A DNA stretch of 36,829 nucleotides from an uncultured Roseibium sp. Lineage in GTDB: Bacteria; Pseudomonadota; Alphaproteobacteria; Rhizobiales; Stappiaceae. The notes beneath the pieces were generated by a model. The model was not told the origin of the DNA. It saw only the letters and a list, made by a program, of their open reading frames with translations, and did not search any database. The stretch spans positions 1 through 36,829 of the forward strand of contig NZ_CANMNP010000026.1 in the NCBI RefSeq assembly GCF_947499295.1, given 5' to 3'. The translations under genes and the position numbers were made by a program. Below, piece by piece: positions 25,801 to 34,406 of this stretch; within the stretch, counting starts at the first letter, position 1; each line of letters begins with the position of its first letter.

Positions 25801-26778
25801 TCAAGCTTCGGGTGTTTCTCCGCGCAAGATCGTGCGCATGACGTCTTCATCGATGTTGCCGCCTGACAGAATGACGCCGGCTTTCTTGCCCTTCAGGTGC
25901 GCAGCATCTTTTTTCAAAGCTGCAAGTGCTGCGGCACCTGCCCCTTCAGCAAGATTGTGGGTGTCTGAAAAGAGTGTTCTCACCGCGTCCGCAATCTCGT
26001 CTTCTGAAACCGAGACGATGCGGTCAGCACCTTTCTTTAGAATGTCGAGTGCTGCTTTCAGCGGCTCGCGGCAGGCCATACCGTCCGCAAAGGTCTTCGC
26101 GGTCCGAGTCGTGACGATTTTTCCCGCGTCATGCGAAAGCTTGTAAGCCGGCGCACATTCACTGACCACCGGAACGATTTCGGTTTTCAAGTTGAGCAAA
26201 TCCCGGACGGTGATCAGTCCGCAGGCACCTGACCCCATGCCGACGGGCACGTAGACGACATCCAGATCCGAACAGCTTCGGAATAGCTCAAGGGCATAAG
26301 TCGCAACGCCAAGGACAATGTTCCGATGGAAGGAGGGAACCATAAGATAGGTCCGCTCTTGGGCCACTGTTTCGGCGATTTTCCGGCTGATATCGAAATC
26401 ACGTCCTTCAACGACAAGCTCCGCGCCAAGGGCCCGCATGGCCCTGTTCTTTCCCTCTGCATTGCCTTCGGGAACGACGAGAGTTGCTGTCAGGCCGAGT
26501 ATTCGCGCCGCCAGTGCCATCGACTGGCCGTGATTGCCGCGTGTGGCCGAAATGATGCCTTTGGGGCGGCCATGGGCCTCAATGTGTTTTTGAATGTAGA
26601 CGATTGAACTGCGCGCCTTGAATGCGCCTATAGGCGTGTGGTTCTCATGCTTGACCACGACTTCGAACCCGAACCGTTTTCGCAGCAGAGGCCAGGAATA
26701 GGCCGGCGTCTCAGGCACGATCTGGCGAACGAGAGGCAAAACCGCCTGCAAGTCTTCATGTGTAAAGAGCGTTGTCAT
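25801..26778 (-). CDS. Threonine/serine dehydratase-family PLP enzyme
   Basis: This 325-residue enzyme is a fold-type II pyridoxal-phosphate protein. The Schiff-base lysine is K54 in PIGAFKARSS. SATRGNHGQS binds the substrate carboxylate, and PVGMGSGACGL is the glycine-rich loop for the cofactor phosphate. Family members deaminate threonine or serine to 2-oxo acids, with relatives acting on hydroxyaspartate or ectoine breakdown products. There is no C-terminal ACT-like regulatory domain, so this is the short catabolic form rather than feedback-inhibited IlvA. It is divergent from an AraC regulator and upstream of an EamA exporter on the same strand, suggesting a small inducible unit. The start ATG 26778 follows AGGAAG. 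Confidence 0.87.
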   Translation of the reverse strand: MTTLFTHEDLQAVLPLVRQIVPETPAYSWPLLRKRFGFEVVVKHENHTPIGAFKARSSIVYIQKHIEAHGRPKGIISATRGNHGQSMALAARILGLTATLVVPEGNAEGKNRAMRALGAELVVEGRDFDISRKIAETVAQERTYLMVPSFHRNIVLGVATYALELFRSCSDLDVVYVPVGMGSGACGLITVRDLLNLKTEIVPVVSECAPAYKLSHDAGKIVTTRTAKTFADGMACREPLKAALDILKKGADRIVSVSEDEIADAVRTLFSDTHNLAEGAGAAALAALKKDAAHLKGKKAGVILSGGNIDEDVMRTILRGETPEA

Positions 26779-26944
26779 TGTTGTTGTCTTCCTAGAATGC
26801 GAAGAATTGAAACCGGATTGGCGGCGAAGCTGGCTCTGTCAGAGGACCGGGTTTCGAGATGGCAGATGTCATCGTCGAAGTCTTTCAGGATACTGAACCA
26901 CAACGTGCTTGAGCCGATTTCGCAGTTGGGTCAGATTGCCCCTG

Positions 26945-27715
26945 ATGATTGTTCGTGAACCAAGATCGATTTACGTAGCCGGTCACCTTGCTAAGCTGCT
27001 TGCTCCGGGTCCTTATGACGCAAGTTATGTTGCTGCCGGTGACAGCATCGGTTTTGCCTTTGATGCCCAGACGGGCAGTCACGCAATCGGAACGGACAGA
27101 ACGGCAACTTTTTTCAGGGATCCGAACACATATGCGGGGGTGCCAAAGGGATGTGATGTTCGCTCTTGCTCGCTCACTGGAGGTGAGTATCTTCTGGTGA
27201 GCGGGCCACAGATTGCGGTATGCGCAAAACACTATCGGTCCAATATCCGTGCTCATCGGACACGTGCACTTGCCGAACAACTCAGGCGCTGGATGCTGGC
27301 CGGTCAAACGCCAGACCTATTGAGTGCGGAAAACACATTTCGGCAGATGAGCGCGGTCGTTGCAAACCCGAAACGGGATCCGAAAGCGGCTAGATGGATG
27401 ACACCGAGGCGCTTCCGGCAATTGACCGAGATGGTTGAAGCCAAGCTGGAAGGGCCGATAACGGTGGCAGCGCTGTCTGAAGAGATCGGCGTTTCGGCAA
27501 GTTTTCTGAGCCGCGCCTTCAATGCCTATTGCGGACAATCACCCTATGACTTCATCTTGAGCAGACGTCTGCAGCGGGCTCGCCGGCTTCTTGAGGCTAC
27601 ACAGCATCCTCTCGTGAAAATTGCGCTGAAGGCAGGGTTCTCCTCGCAAAGCCACATGACGTCGGTCATGAGAACTAGGTTGGGAGTGAACCCTACGATG
27701 ATCCGGCGGCCCTGA
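26945..27715 (+). CDS. AraC-family transcriptional regulator
   Basis: This 256-residue protein has a C-terminal AraC DNA-binding domain (about 155-254) with two helix-turn-helix motifs: VAALSEEIGVSASFLSRAF and VKIALKAGFSSQSHMTSVMR. The N-terminal half (about 1-130) shows no fold I recognise and contains several cysteines (DVRSCSLTGG, AVCAKHY). It is divergent from the dehydratase gene with a gap of about 166 bases and is its likely regulator. I chose the ATG at 26945, which gives MIVREPRSIYV; the frame is open to 26909. No strong ribosome site is visible. It converges on lldD, and a hairpin overlaps its stop codon. Confidence 0.85.
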   Translation: MIVREPRSIYVAGHLAKLLAPGPYDASYVAAGDSIGFAFDAQTGSHAIGTDRTATFFRDPNTYAGVPKGCDVRSCSLTGGEYLLVSGPQIAVCAKHYRSNIRAHRTRALAEQLRRWMLAGQTPDLLSAENTFRQMSAVVANPKRDPKAARWMTPRRFRQLTEMVEAKLEGPITVAALSEEIGVSASFLSRAFNAYCGQSPYDFILSRRLQRARRLLEATQHPLVKIALKAGFSSQSHMTSVMRTRLGVNPTMIRRP

Positions 27716-27738
27716 GGCCGGTGCCGCTATGCCGCCGG
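27703..27738. terminator. Hairpin between convergent araC-type gene and lldD
   Basis: CCGGCGG (27703-27709) pairs with CCGCCGG (27732-27738), and a smaller GGCC/GGCC pairing lies inside. It occupies the 24-base gap and overlaps the AraC gene stop codon. No clear T-run is present on either strand, so termination in both directions is only inferred from position. Confidence 0.4.
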
Positions 27739-27739
27739 T

Positions 27740-28882
27740 TCAAGGCGACATGACCAGGTTCTGACGGCCCACTTTGCTGATGTCCGTCTCGCCGCACAGA
27801 CCCATGGTGACGTCCAGTTCCTTGTGCATGATTTCCAGAACTCTGGTCACACCATGCTTGCCCATCGCTCCGAGGCCATAAATGAATGCCCTGCCGATAT
27901 ACGTGCTGTGTGCACCCATCGCTATAGCCTTGAAGATGTCCTGCCCGGATCGGATGCCGCTGTCGAAGTGCACTTCGATTTTGTCTCCAACCGCATCAAC
28001 AATGTCGCCGAGCACTTCATAAGAAGCCAGCGCTCCGTCGAGCTGACGGCCACCATGGTTGGAGACGACGATTGCATCGGCACCGAGTTCGGCCGCAATT
28101 TTGGCATCGTCGACGTCATTGATGCCTTTCAGGATCAATTTGCGGTCCCAGTGCTTTTTGACCCATTCGACGGAAGACCAGTCGAGTGTCGGATCGAACT
28201 GGCTTGCAGTCCATTCTGACAGTGATGACATGTCCTTTACGCCCGTGACGTGACCATGAATATTGCCGAAGCCATGTCGCTTGGTCTGCAGCATGTTCCA
28301 GCACCAACGCGGTTTCAGGCAGAGGTCCAGAAGCACATGCGGTTTCGGTTTCGGCGGTGTACTGAGACCATTCTTGATGTCCTGATGGCGTTGACCGAGA
28401 ACCTGCAGGTCGAGGGTCAGAACCAGCGCAGAGCAGTCAGCTGCGAGTGCTCTTTGCATCAGACTTTCCGAAAAGCCCCGGTCCCGCATCACGTAGAGCT
28501 GAAACCAAAATGGATTTTTCGTGTTTTCGGCAACATCTTCAATGGAGCACACGCTCATGGTCGAAAGGGTGAAGGGCACACCGAACTCTTCAGCAGCCTG
28601 TGCTGCCAGAATTTCACCATCAGCATGTTGCATCCCGGTGATGCCCACGGGCGCTAATGCCACAGGCATGGTTACATCCTGACCGATCATCGTTGTCTTG
28701 ACCGAACGATTGTCGATATTGCGGGCAACACGCTGACGCAGCTTCTGTTTTTGCAATGCTGTTTCGTTTTGCCGGTATGTGCTTTGTGTCCAGGAGCCGG
28801 TGTCGGCATAGTCATAAAACATTTTCGGGACCCGGCGTCTTGCCAGAGCCTGCATGTCTGCAACATCGGTCACAACGGTCAT
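27740..28882 (-). CDS. lldD: FMN-dependent alpha-hydroxyacid dehydrogenase (L-lactate dehydrogenase type)
   Basis: This 380-residue flavoenzyme oxidises an L-2-hydroxyacid, most likely L-lactate to pyruvate, passing electrons to the respiratory chain. The TIM-barrel signatures are present: PKMFYDYADTGSW (about 19-31), MPVALAPVGITGMQHADGE, VVSNHGGRQLDGA (active-site histidine and substrate arginine) and VHFDSGIRSGQDIFKAIAMG (FMN phosphate). A GGAGG just before ATG 28882 fixes the start; the frame is open to 29152 but runs back into gntR. It follows gntR by 19 bases on the same strand, forming a gntR-lldD pair. Related enzymes act on glycolate or mandelate, so the substrate is probable rather than proven. 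Confidence 0.88.
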   Translation of the reverse strand: MTVVTDVADMQALARRRVPKMFYDYADTGSWTQSTYRQNETALQKQKLRQRVARNIDNRSVKTTMIGQDVTMPVALAPVGITGMQHADGEILAAQAAEEFGVPFTLSTMSVCSIEDVAENTKNPFWFQLYVMRDRGFSESLMQRALAADCSALVLTLDLQVLGQRHQDIKNGLSTPPKPKPHVLLDLCLKPRWCWNMLQTKRHGFGNIHGHVTGVKDMSSLSEWTASQFDPTLDWSSVEWVKKHWDRKLILKGINDVDDAKIAAELGADAIVVSNHGGRQLDGALASYEVLGDIVDAVGDKIEVHFDSGIRSGQDIFKAIAMGAHSTYIGRAFIYGLGAMGKHGVTRVLEIMHKELDVTMGLCGETDISKVGRQNLVMSP

Positions 28883-28901
28883 AGAAAATCCTCCGGGAAA
28901 G

Positions 28902-29678
28902 TCACGCGCGAGTGGAGCGCTTAAGGGGGGCGGTTCGTCTGAGGCCGGCCAGGAGTTCACGTTCGTCGAGTCCCTGTGCGTCAGCCAGCGTTCCGCGTAC
29001 ATAGTCGATGTGTTCTTCGGCAGCGCGACAGGCGCTGATTGGGTCACTTTCGCGAATGGCCTTTGCAATTGCACAATGCTGGTTGAGCAATTCAACACGG
29101 GCATTCGGCAAGTGGTAAAGGCGGCCTCGATTGTAAAAGACGCCGTTTTCAAGCAACCGGTAGCAGGATCGTAAAGTGTGCAGCATCACCACGTTATGCG
29201 CTGCTTCACCGACTGCATGATGAAAAGCCACGTCCAACAGGGCTTCGGATTTCAGATCTTCCGCATCATGCGCGGTCTGCATCTTTGCGACAATCTCGTC
29301 CAGACGGGCAATGTCCGAAGGCGCCGCGCGCGTTGCAGCCTGAGCCGATGCCTGACTTTCGATACTTCTGCGGAATTCAAAATAATCGCTGATTGCTGAA
29401 GGGTGACGGGCGATCAACTGCACGATGGCGTCGGAAAAGATCGGTCCAATGAGGTCACAGACGAAGGTTCCGCCTCCGCGCCTCGCTTCGATCAAGTGTC
29501 GTTCTTCCAGCTTCTTCAGGGCGTCGCGAAGTATAGGCCGCGAGACGCCGAGCTGTTCCGCGAGGTTGCGTTCTGCAGGCAGACGATCACCGGAAGACAG
29601 CACACCCTTCAGGATCAGATCTTCAATCTGGGCAACAACGGCATCGGCTGTTTTCTGATGGTCGACGGGCTGAAACAT
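28902..29678 (-). CDS. FadR-subfamily GntR regulator of the lld unit
   Basis: This 258-residue regulator has an N-terminal winged helix (about 10-75, LPAERNLAEQLGVSRPILRD) and an all-helical FCD effector domain (about 95-235). The FCD domain holds the usual metal-site residues, including histidines in AFHHAVGEAAHN and the late AAEEHIDYV. FadR/LldR members repress catabolic genes and are released by the pathway acid. It lies 19 bases before lldD, so lactate or a similar acid is the probable effector, and LldR is the likely identity. A palindrome with AAATTGG arms upstream is a good autoregulatory operator. The divergent DUF3422 gene may share that control. Confidence 0.88.
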   Translation of the reverse strand: MFQPVDHQKTADAVVAQIEDLILKGVLSSGDRLPAERNLAEQLGVSRPILRDALKKLEERHLIEARRGGGTFVCDLIGPIFSDAIVQLIARHPSAISDYFEFRRSIESQASAQAATRAAPSDIARLDEIVAKMQTAHDAEDLKSEALLDVAFHHAVGEAAHNVVMLHTLRSCYRLLENGVFYNRGRLYHLPNARVELLNQHCAIAKAIRESDPISACRAAEEHIDYVRGTLADAQGLDERELLAGLRRTAPLKRSTRA

Positions 29679-29723
29679 TCAGGTCTTGTCCTTTGAACGG
29701 ACGGCAACATAGCGCTGGATTTT

Positions 29724-29750
29724 AAATTGGTCAATTTTTTTGTCCAATTT
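29724..29750. promoter_or_regulatory. Candidate GntR/LldR operator
   Basis: AAATTGG and CCAATTT form inverted arms separated by 13 bases, and AATTG-GT-CAATT inside it is a smaller dyad. FadR-subfamily regulators such as PdhR and LldR recognise sites built on AATTGGT/ACCAATT. It lies about 46 bases upstream of gntR, in the gap shared with the divergent DUF3422 gene. Confidence 0.65.
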
Positions 29751-29873
29751 ATTGTTGCTGAATTGACGCGATGGACTGCCAATAGATGCATGCGGCAAAA
29801 AACGCGGTTGGATTACCCGTTTCCCTAGGGGCAAGGTAGAGGCACGAGTTTTCTGTCAAAGTGAGGGGGTACT

Positions 29874-31172
29874 TTGGAACAGGTGTCGGATAAAGGATCG
29901 TCCCTACCCAACTTCCGGACGTCGCCATTGCGCGAACGCGTGTTGGGAGAAGTCCACGCACGCCCATTCAGACCGATCAGCAAACAACGGACTGTCTTGC
30001 ATTATGCTTTCTTGACCAATGCGGATGAGGCAGCGGCAGATCATGAATGGCTAAAGGAGTTTTGTATTTCGCGCGGCGGCCACGGTCCCGCACCAGGTGC
30101 GCGCCACTATACGCTCGACTTCGGGGGCGGAACGCTCAGCTGGGAACAGCATGCGGAATTCACCACTTACACCTGGGATGGACTGGCCAATCCTGGTGCG
30201 ATGTTCGCAAGCGTGCCTGCATCGCATCCTTTCGGCGTTGCTTTCAAAGCGCCGGGCGATCTTCTCGTTGCAGTTCGGCTGGAAGTCAGAGGAAGGCCGG
30301 AAAACGAGAGTTGGCGTGAATATTTCGATGAAGGAAGTCTCACCGTATCTCAGCTTGAAGACGGAGCGGCAATTGTCGCCACGGATTTTCGCCAGGACGG
30401 AGATGGCCTGACCCGGTTTGCGTTGTTCGTCGACACATTGAGCGACGTGCAGTCGGGCGCCGTTGTCCAGCGTCTCCTTGAAGTTGAAACATACCGTACG
30501 CTGGCAATGCTCGGTTTTTTTGAAGCGACTGGCCTGCAGCCGGAAATCAGACGGTTTGAAATAGAGCTGGCCGAACTCACGGAAGAGATGAAAGATGCGT
30601 CTGCGCTTGGCGCCAATCAGGACCTTTTGGACAAGTTTACGGCCCTGGCTGCAGCGCTTGAAGCCGGGGCAACGGCGAGCACGTTCCGGTTCGGTGCCAG
30701 CCGGGCTTATGCTGAAATCGTCAAAGCCAGGTTCATGACACTCCGCGAGGAGGCTGCTCCGGGAGATCTGTCCATGGCGGCTTTTCTAGCGCGGAGGCTT
30801 GCACCGGCCATGAGGACCTGCCAGGCGATTGAAGATCGTCAAGCCATGCTGTCACGCAAACTGGCCAGAGCGACAACACTTTTGCGCACACGGGTCGATG
30901 TTGATCTGGAACAGCAGAACCGTAGCTTGCTGCAATCCATGAATCGCCGTGCCCGGCTTCAACTTCGGTTGCAGCAAACTGTTGAGGGTCTTTCAGTCGC
31001 AGCCGTCAGCTACTATGTGGTCGGCCTGATTTCCTATCTTGCAAAGGCAGCCAAGGAAGCCGGGCTTCCGGTGCCAAACGCGAGCATCATGACCGGTCTC
31101 GCCGTACCGGCGGTGATCATCGCCATCTGGTGGACCGTGAAACGGATACGCAAGCATCACGGTGAGCATTAG
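29874..31172 (+). CDS. DUF3422 family membrane-anchored protein
   Basis: This 432-residue protein is a full-length DUF3422 member. Its start region includes LRERVLGEVHARPFRPI, and the middle has HYTLDFGGGTLSWEQHAEFTT in two conserved blocks. A helical region (about 210-375) and two C-terminal membrane helices (about 372-392 and 400-422) end it in the inner membrane. Its role is unknown; family members occur widely in proteobacteria. The start is probably the TTG at 29874, which has GAGGGGG five bases upstream; a GTG at 29883 is the alternative. It is divergent from gntR-lldD and ends at a hairpin shared with the convergent cytochrome gene. Confidence 0.85.
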   Translation: MEQVSDKGSSLPNFRTSPLRERVLGEVHARPFRPISKQRTVLHYAFLTNADEAAADHEWLKEFCISRGGHGPAPGARHYTLDFGGGTLSWEQHAEFTTYTWDGLANPGAMFASVPASHPFGVAFKAPGDLLVAVRLEVRGRPENESWREYFDEGSLTVSQLEDGAAIVATDFRQDGDGLTRFALFVDTLSDVQSGAVVQRLLEVETYRTLAMLGFFEATGLQPEIRRFEIELAELTEEMKDASALGANQDLLDKFTALAAALEAGATASTFRFGASRAYAEIVKARFMTLREEAAPGDLSMAAFLARRLAPAMRTCQAIEDRQAMLSRKLARATTLLRTRVDVDLEQQNRSLLQSMNRRARLQLRLQQTVEGLSVAAVSYYVVGLISYLAKAAKEAGLPVPNASIMTGLAVPAVIIAIWWTVKRIRKHHGEH

Positions 31173-31180
31173 CAATGAAA

Positions 31181-31205
31181 AAGGCCGGACTGTTGGCCCG
31201 GCCTT
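31181..31205. terminator. Bidirectional terminator between DUF3422 gene and cytochrome c gene
   Basis: AAGGCCGG pairs with CCGGCCTT around a nine-base loop in the short gap between convergent genes. Four As precede the stem on the plus strand, which gives a longer T-run on the minus strand. It thus favours ending the cytochrome transcript. Confidence 0.75.
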
Positions 31206-31231
31206 GTCGTTCATCTCAAGAAGCGGGGACC

Positions 31232-31627
31232 TTACTGGGTCGTACCGTCTTCTTGGTACTGCGCCATATAGGCAATTACGTCGGCAAGATCTGCTTCCTT
31301 GCGCAGTCCGGCAAAGGCCATCTTGCCTTTTGGAATGACTTCCTTCGGTTTTGTCAGATAGGCTGTGAGTGTTTCTTCATCCCACACCTTGCCGTCGGCC
31401 ATTTCGACCAGCGCCTTGGAGTATTTGTAGCCCTCAATGGCACCCCAAGGGCGTCCTACGACACCGTTCAACTGCGGGCCGACCTTGTTTTTAGCGCCTT
31501 CGCCAACGGCGTGACAGGCAGCACATTTCTTAAATACTCTAGCGCCTTTTTCAGCATCGCCCTCGGCGCTTGCCTGAAAAGTAAGGGCCAGAAACACTGT
31601 TCCGGCGATCATCAGCAATCGCTGCAT
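31232..31627 (-). CDS. Class I periplasmic cytochrome c (c2 type)
   Basis: This 131-residue exported haem protein has a signal peptide (about 1-21, FQASA|EG). The haem-binding motif is CAACH (C35, C38, H39), and the distal ligand is M103 in PKGKMAFAGL. The mature protein of about 110 residues matches soluble cytochrome c2/c550, which shuttles electrons between the bc1 complex and terminal oxidases. A strong GAGGGAG ribosome site precedes the ATG at 31627. It is a single-gene unit. Nothing ties it to lldD or glcDE specifically, although both feed the same respiratory chain. Confidence 0.93.
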   Translation of the reverse strand: MQRLLMIAGTVFLALTFQASAEGDAEKGARVFKKCAACHAVGEGAKNKVGPQLNGVVGRPWGAIEGYKYSKALVEMADGKVWDEETLTAYLTKPKEVIPKGKMAFAGLRKEADLADVIAYMAQYQEDGTTQ

Positions 31628-31806
31628 GGTTTACTCCCTCAAGTTGGGTAAATTGAAACCCGCCCACAACACAACAGGAAGTCCGGCCGCGATGCAAGCG
31701 ACCGAAGGTCCAATTTACGTGAGCATTTTGTCGCTCAGGGAGAATACCTATAGGTTGTTTCGGTCGTTTGCAGGCTGGCGGCTTGACCGTGTTTGCGCGG
31801 CCGTCA
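31628..31806. other. Intergenic region upstream of cytochrome c gene
   Basis: This gap holds the cytochrome promoter on the minus strand and the region downstream of the LysR gene. I see no gene or strong hairpin in it. Confidence 0.4.
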
Positions 31807-32748
31807 TCAACCGGCTTTTGCCCTGCTCGGCAGCCGCAACCAGTCCTCCAAACCAGCGTCCCAATAAGGCTCTGAACCATAAAGTCCGGCGAGGAAATCG
31901 ATAAAGACCCGTACCTTGGCCGGAAGGAACTGCCTGCTCGGATAGACCGCATAAAGGCCAACGTCCCTGGACGCGCGATAGTGTGGCAGCAGCATTTGCA
32001 GCTTACCCTCACGCAACTCAGGTCCCACATCCCATGTCGACCGCAACGCGATACCGACCCCTGCCAGAAGGCATTCACGGATCACTTCGTTGGAATTCGT
32101 TTTGACCGGTGCGCGTGTACGTACCGTTTCGATCCCGTCCGGTCCCGCCAATCGCCACGGGTCCTGATTGGTGGACGCCAGTGTCACGTGTTCGCTCAGG
32201 TCTTCGATTGTCTCAGGCATGCCATATCTGGCGATATAGGATGGACTGGCGCACAAAACCCGATGCACTGGAGAAAGTTTGCGTGCGACCAGACTTGAAT
32301 CAGACAGTTCAGCAATACGGATTGCCAGATCATATCCGTCTCCGACAATGTCGACAAAGTCGTCAGAAAGGTCCAGATTGACCGTCAGATCCGGGTTGGC
32401 GGTCAGAAAGTTGCCGAGATGCGGGGCAATGTGAAGGCGCCCGAATGAGGTTGGTACGGCAACCTTCAGGCTTCCCCTCGCTCTGGCCGAACCGCGGGAA
32501 ACAAAGCTTTCGGCCTCTTCAACCGAAGCAATGATGGCAACGACCCGCTCGTAGAAACCTTGGCCCGCCTCGGTCATCGCGATTTGGCGCGTTGTCCGCT
32601 GGAGAAGCCGCGTGCCGAGTTTCTCCTCGAGACGCCGAATGCGCTTCGAGACCACGGCCGGTGACAGGTTCATTTCTCGTCCGGCTGCCGACATGCTGCC
32701 AGCACTCACCACTCGGGCGAAAATTTCCATGTCCGTCAGATTGCTCAT
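31807..32748 (-). CDS. LysR-family regulator, CrgA-like
   Basis: This 313-residue regulator has an N-terminal helix-turn-helix (MSAAGREMNLSPAVVSKRIR, about 18-37) and a type 2 periplasmic-binding-like effector domain (about 88-290, GSLKVAVPTSFGRLHIAPHL). The pattern DMEIFARVVSAGSMS at the start is that of the large CrgA/DsdC-like LysR group. It is divergent from glcD across about 150 bases and is its probable regulator, with glycolate or another hydroxyacid as possible effector. The start ATG at 32748 follows GGTGGGA. It has no close similarity to the two tandem LysR genes elsewhere in the window. Confidence 0.88.
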   Translation of the reverse strand: MSNLTDMEIFARVVSAGSMSAAGREMNLSPAVVSKRIRRLEEKLGTRLLQRTTRQIAMTEAGQGFYERVVAIIASVEEAESFVSRGSARARGSLKVAVPTSFGRLHIAPHLGNFLTANPDLTVNLDLSDDFVDIVGDGYDLAIRIAELSDSSLVARKLSPVHRVLCASPSYIARYGMPETIEDLSEHVTLASTNQDPWRLAGPDGIETVRTRAPVKTNSNEVIRECLLAGVGIALRSTWDVGPELREGKLQMLLPHYRASRDVGLYAVYPSRQFLPAKVRVFIDFLAGLYGSEPYWDAGLEDWLRLPSRAKAG

Positions 32749-32901
32749 TTTCAATCCCACCGAAAAATATTTATTATTTTCCGAACATTTCCCTCCGCCG
32801 CGATACTTGTCAGACTAGGGACGTGTTGCTTTGCCAGCTCTGGATACGCAGTAAGTATCTTTCCGGATCAGCGCAGGGCTAAAAATCGAGGAGATTAGCC
32901 C

Positions 32902-34398
32902 GTGACAGCGATCGCAATGCCCGCACCGGATCCGGAAGTGCTTGCCAGGCGCCAGGATATTTTGAAGGCCCTCCAGGCCATAGTGCCGGGGGAGGGCGTG
33001 ATCCACGACGAGCGCGAAATGCGGGCATATGAGACCGATGCCCTGACAGCGTATCGCCAGTTGCCGTTGATCGTGGTCTTGCCCGAAACTGTCGAGCAGG
33101 TCTCGAAGATCCTGAAGTACTGCCATCAAAATGATGTGAAAGTGGTGCCACGCGGCGCTGGGACATCCTTGTCCGGGGGAGCATTACCTCTCGAAGATGG
33201 CGTGCTTTTGTCGATGATGAAGTTCAACCGTGTGCTCGATATCGACTATGATAATCGTGCGGTCGTCGTTCAGCCGGGCGTTACCAATCTCGGCATCACG
33301 CGCGCCGTTGAACACGAAGGTTTCTACTATGCACCCGATCCGTCCTCACAAATTGCGTGCTCCATCGGCGGAAACATTGCCGAGAATTCGGGCGGGGTGC
33401 ATTGCCTGAAATATGGCCTGACCACCAACAACGTGCTCGGACTGGAGATGGTGTTGATCACCGGCGAGGTGATCAGGCTCGGCGGCAAACATCTGGACAG
33501 CGAAGGCTACGATCTGTTGGCTTTGATGACAGGATCTGAAGGACTTTTGGGTGTTGTCACCGAAGTGACGGTCAGGATCCTGCAGAAACCGGAAACCGCA
33601 CGTGCGTTGCTGATCGGTTTTCCGAGCAGTGAAGATGGTGGTCGTTGCGTTGCAGATATCATCGCAGCGGGCATCATTCCTGGCGGTATGGAGATGATGG
33701 ACAAGCCTGCCATTCATGCCGCAGAAGACTTTGTCCATGCCGGTTACCCTCGTGACGTCGAAGCGCTTTTGATCGTTGAACTCGATGGTCCCGAAAAGGA
33801 AGTCGACTTCCTGATCGGCCGGGTGGAAGAAATTGCCAAGGCCAACAAGGCCAGCCACATCCGCATTTCCCAGAACGAAGAAGAACGAATGACTTTCTGG
33901 GCCGGTCGCAAGGCGGCATTCCCTGCAGTCGGCCGGATTTCGCCGGACTATCTTTGCATGGACGGAACGATTCCCCGCCGCGAGTTGCCCAGGGTTCTCT
34001 CCCGGATGCGGGAGTTGTCGGACAAGCACGGCCTTGGCGTGGCGAATGTGTTTCACGCTGGTGACGGCAATTTGCATCCCCTAATTCTTTATGATGCAAA
34101 CAAACCCGGCGAACTGGACGCCGCGGAAGCATTCGGTGCCGATATCCTTAGGCTTTGTGTGGAAGTCGGCGGCGTTCTGACGGGCGAACACGGTGTCGGT
34201 ATCGAGAAACGAGATCTGATGACGGACATGTTCTCCGAAGAGGATCTGAAACAGCAGCAACGGGTCAAATGCGCCTTCGACGAGAAGCATCTGCTCAATC
34301 CGGGTAAGGTTTTTCCGGTGCTGCACCGCTGTGCCGAACTTGGCAAGATGCATGTTCACAAGGGGCAACTACCCTTTCCGGACATTCCGCGGTTTTGA
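32902..34398 (+). CDS. glcD: Glycolate oxidase, FAD-binding subunit GlcD
   Basis: This 498-residue flavoprotein belongs to the FAD-linked oxidase family with VAO-type FAD-binding (about 50-230) and C-terminal FAD-oxidase domains (about 235-470). Signatures are PRGAGTSLSGGALP, ENSGGVHCLKYGLTTNN, NVFHAGDGNLHP and the terminal LTGEHGVGIEKRDLM. GlcD with GlcE and GlcF oxidises glycolate to glyoxylate; D-lactate is a common second substrate. The start is GTG 32902 after GAGGAG. glcE begins eight bases after its stop, which supports the glycolate assignment over a lone D-lactate dehydrogenase. The usual third gene does not follow. Confidence 0.9.
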   Translation: MTAIAMPAPDPEVLARRQDILKALQAIVPGEGVIHDEREMRAYETDALTAYRQLPLIVVLPETVEQVSKILKYCHQNDVKVVPRGAGTSLSGGALPLEDGVLLSMMKFNRVLDIDYDNRAVVVQPGVTNLGITRAVEHEGFYYAPDPSSQIACSIGGNIAENSGGVHCLKYGLTTNNVLGLEMVLITGEVIRLGGKHLDSEGYDLLALMTGSEGLLGVVTEVTVRILQKPETARALLIGFPSSEDGGRCVADIIAAGIIPGGMEMMDKPAIHAAEDFVHAGYPRDVEALLIVELDGPEKEVDFLIGRVEEIAKANKASHIRISQNEEERMTFWAGRKAAFPAVGRISPDYLCMDGTIPRRELPRVLSRMRELSDKHGLGVANVFHAGDGNLHPLILYDANKPGELDAAEAFGADILRLCVEVGGVLTGEHGVGIEKRDLMTDMFSEEDLKQQQRVKCAFDEKHLLNPGKVFPVLHRCAELGKMHVHKGQLPFPDIPRF

Positions 34399-34406
34399 GG
34401 GATCAC

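Noticed and set aside
34395..34406. TTG start for glcE at 34395
   Set aside because: It overlaps the glcD stop without a suitable ribosome site. The ATG at 34407 has GAGGGA at the right distance.
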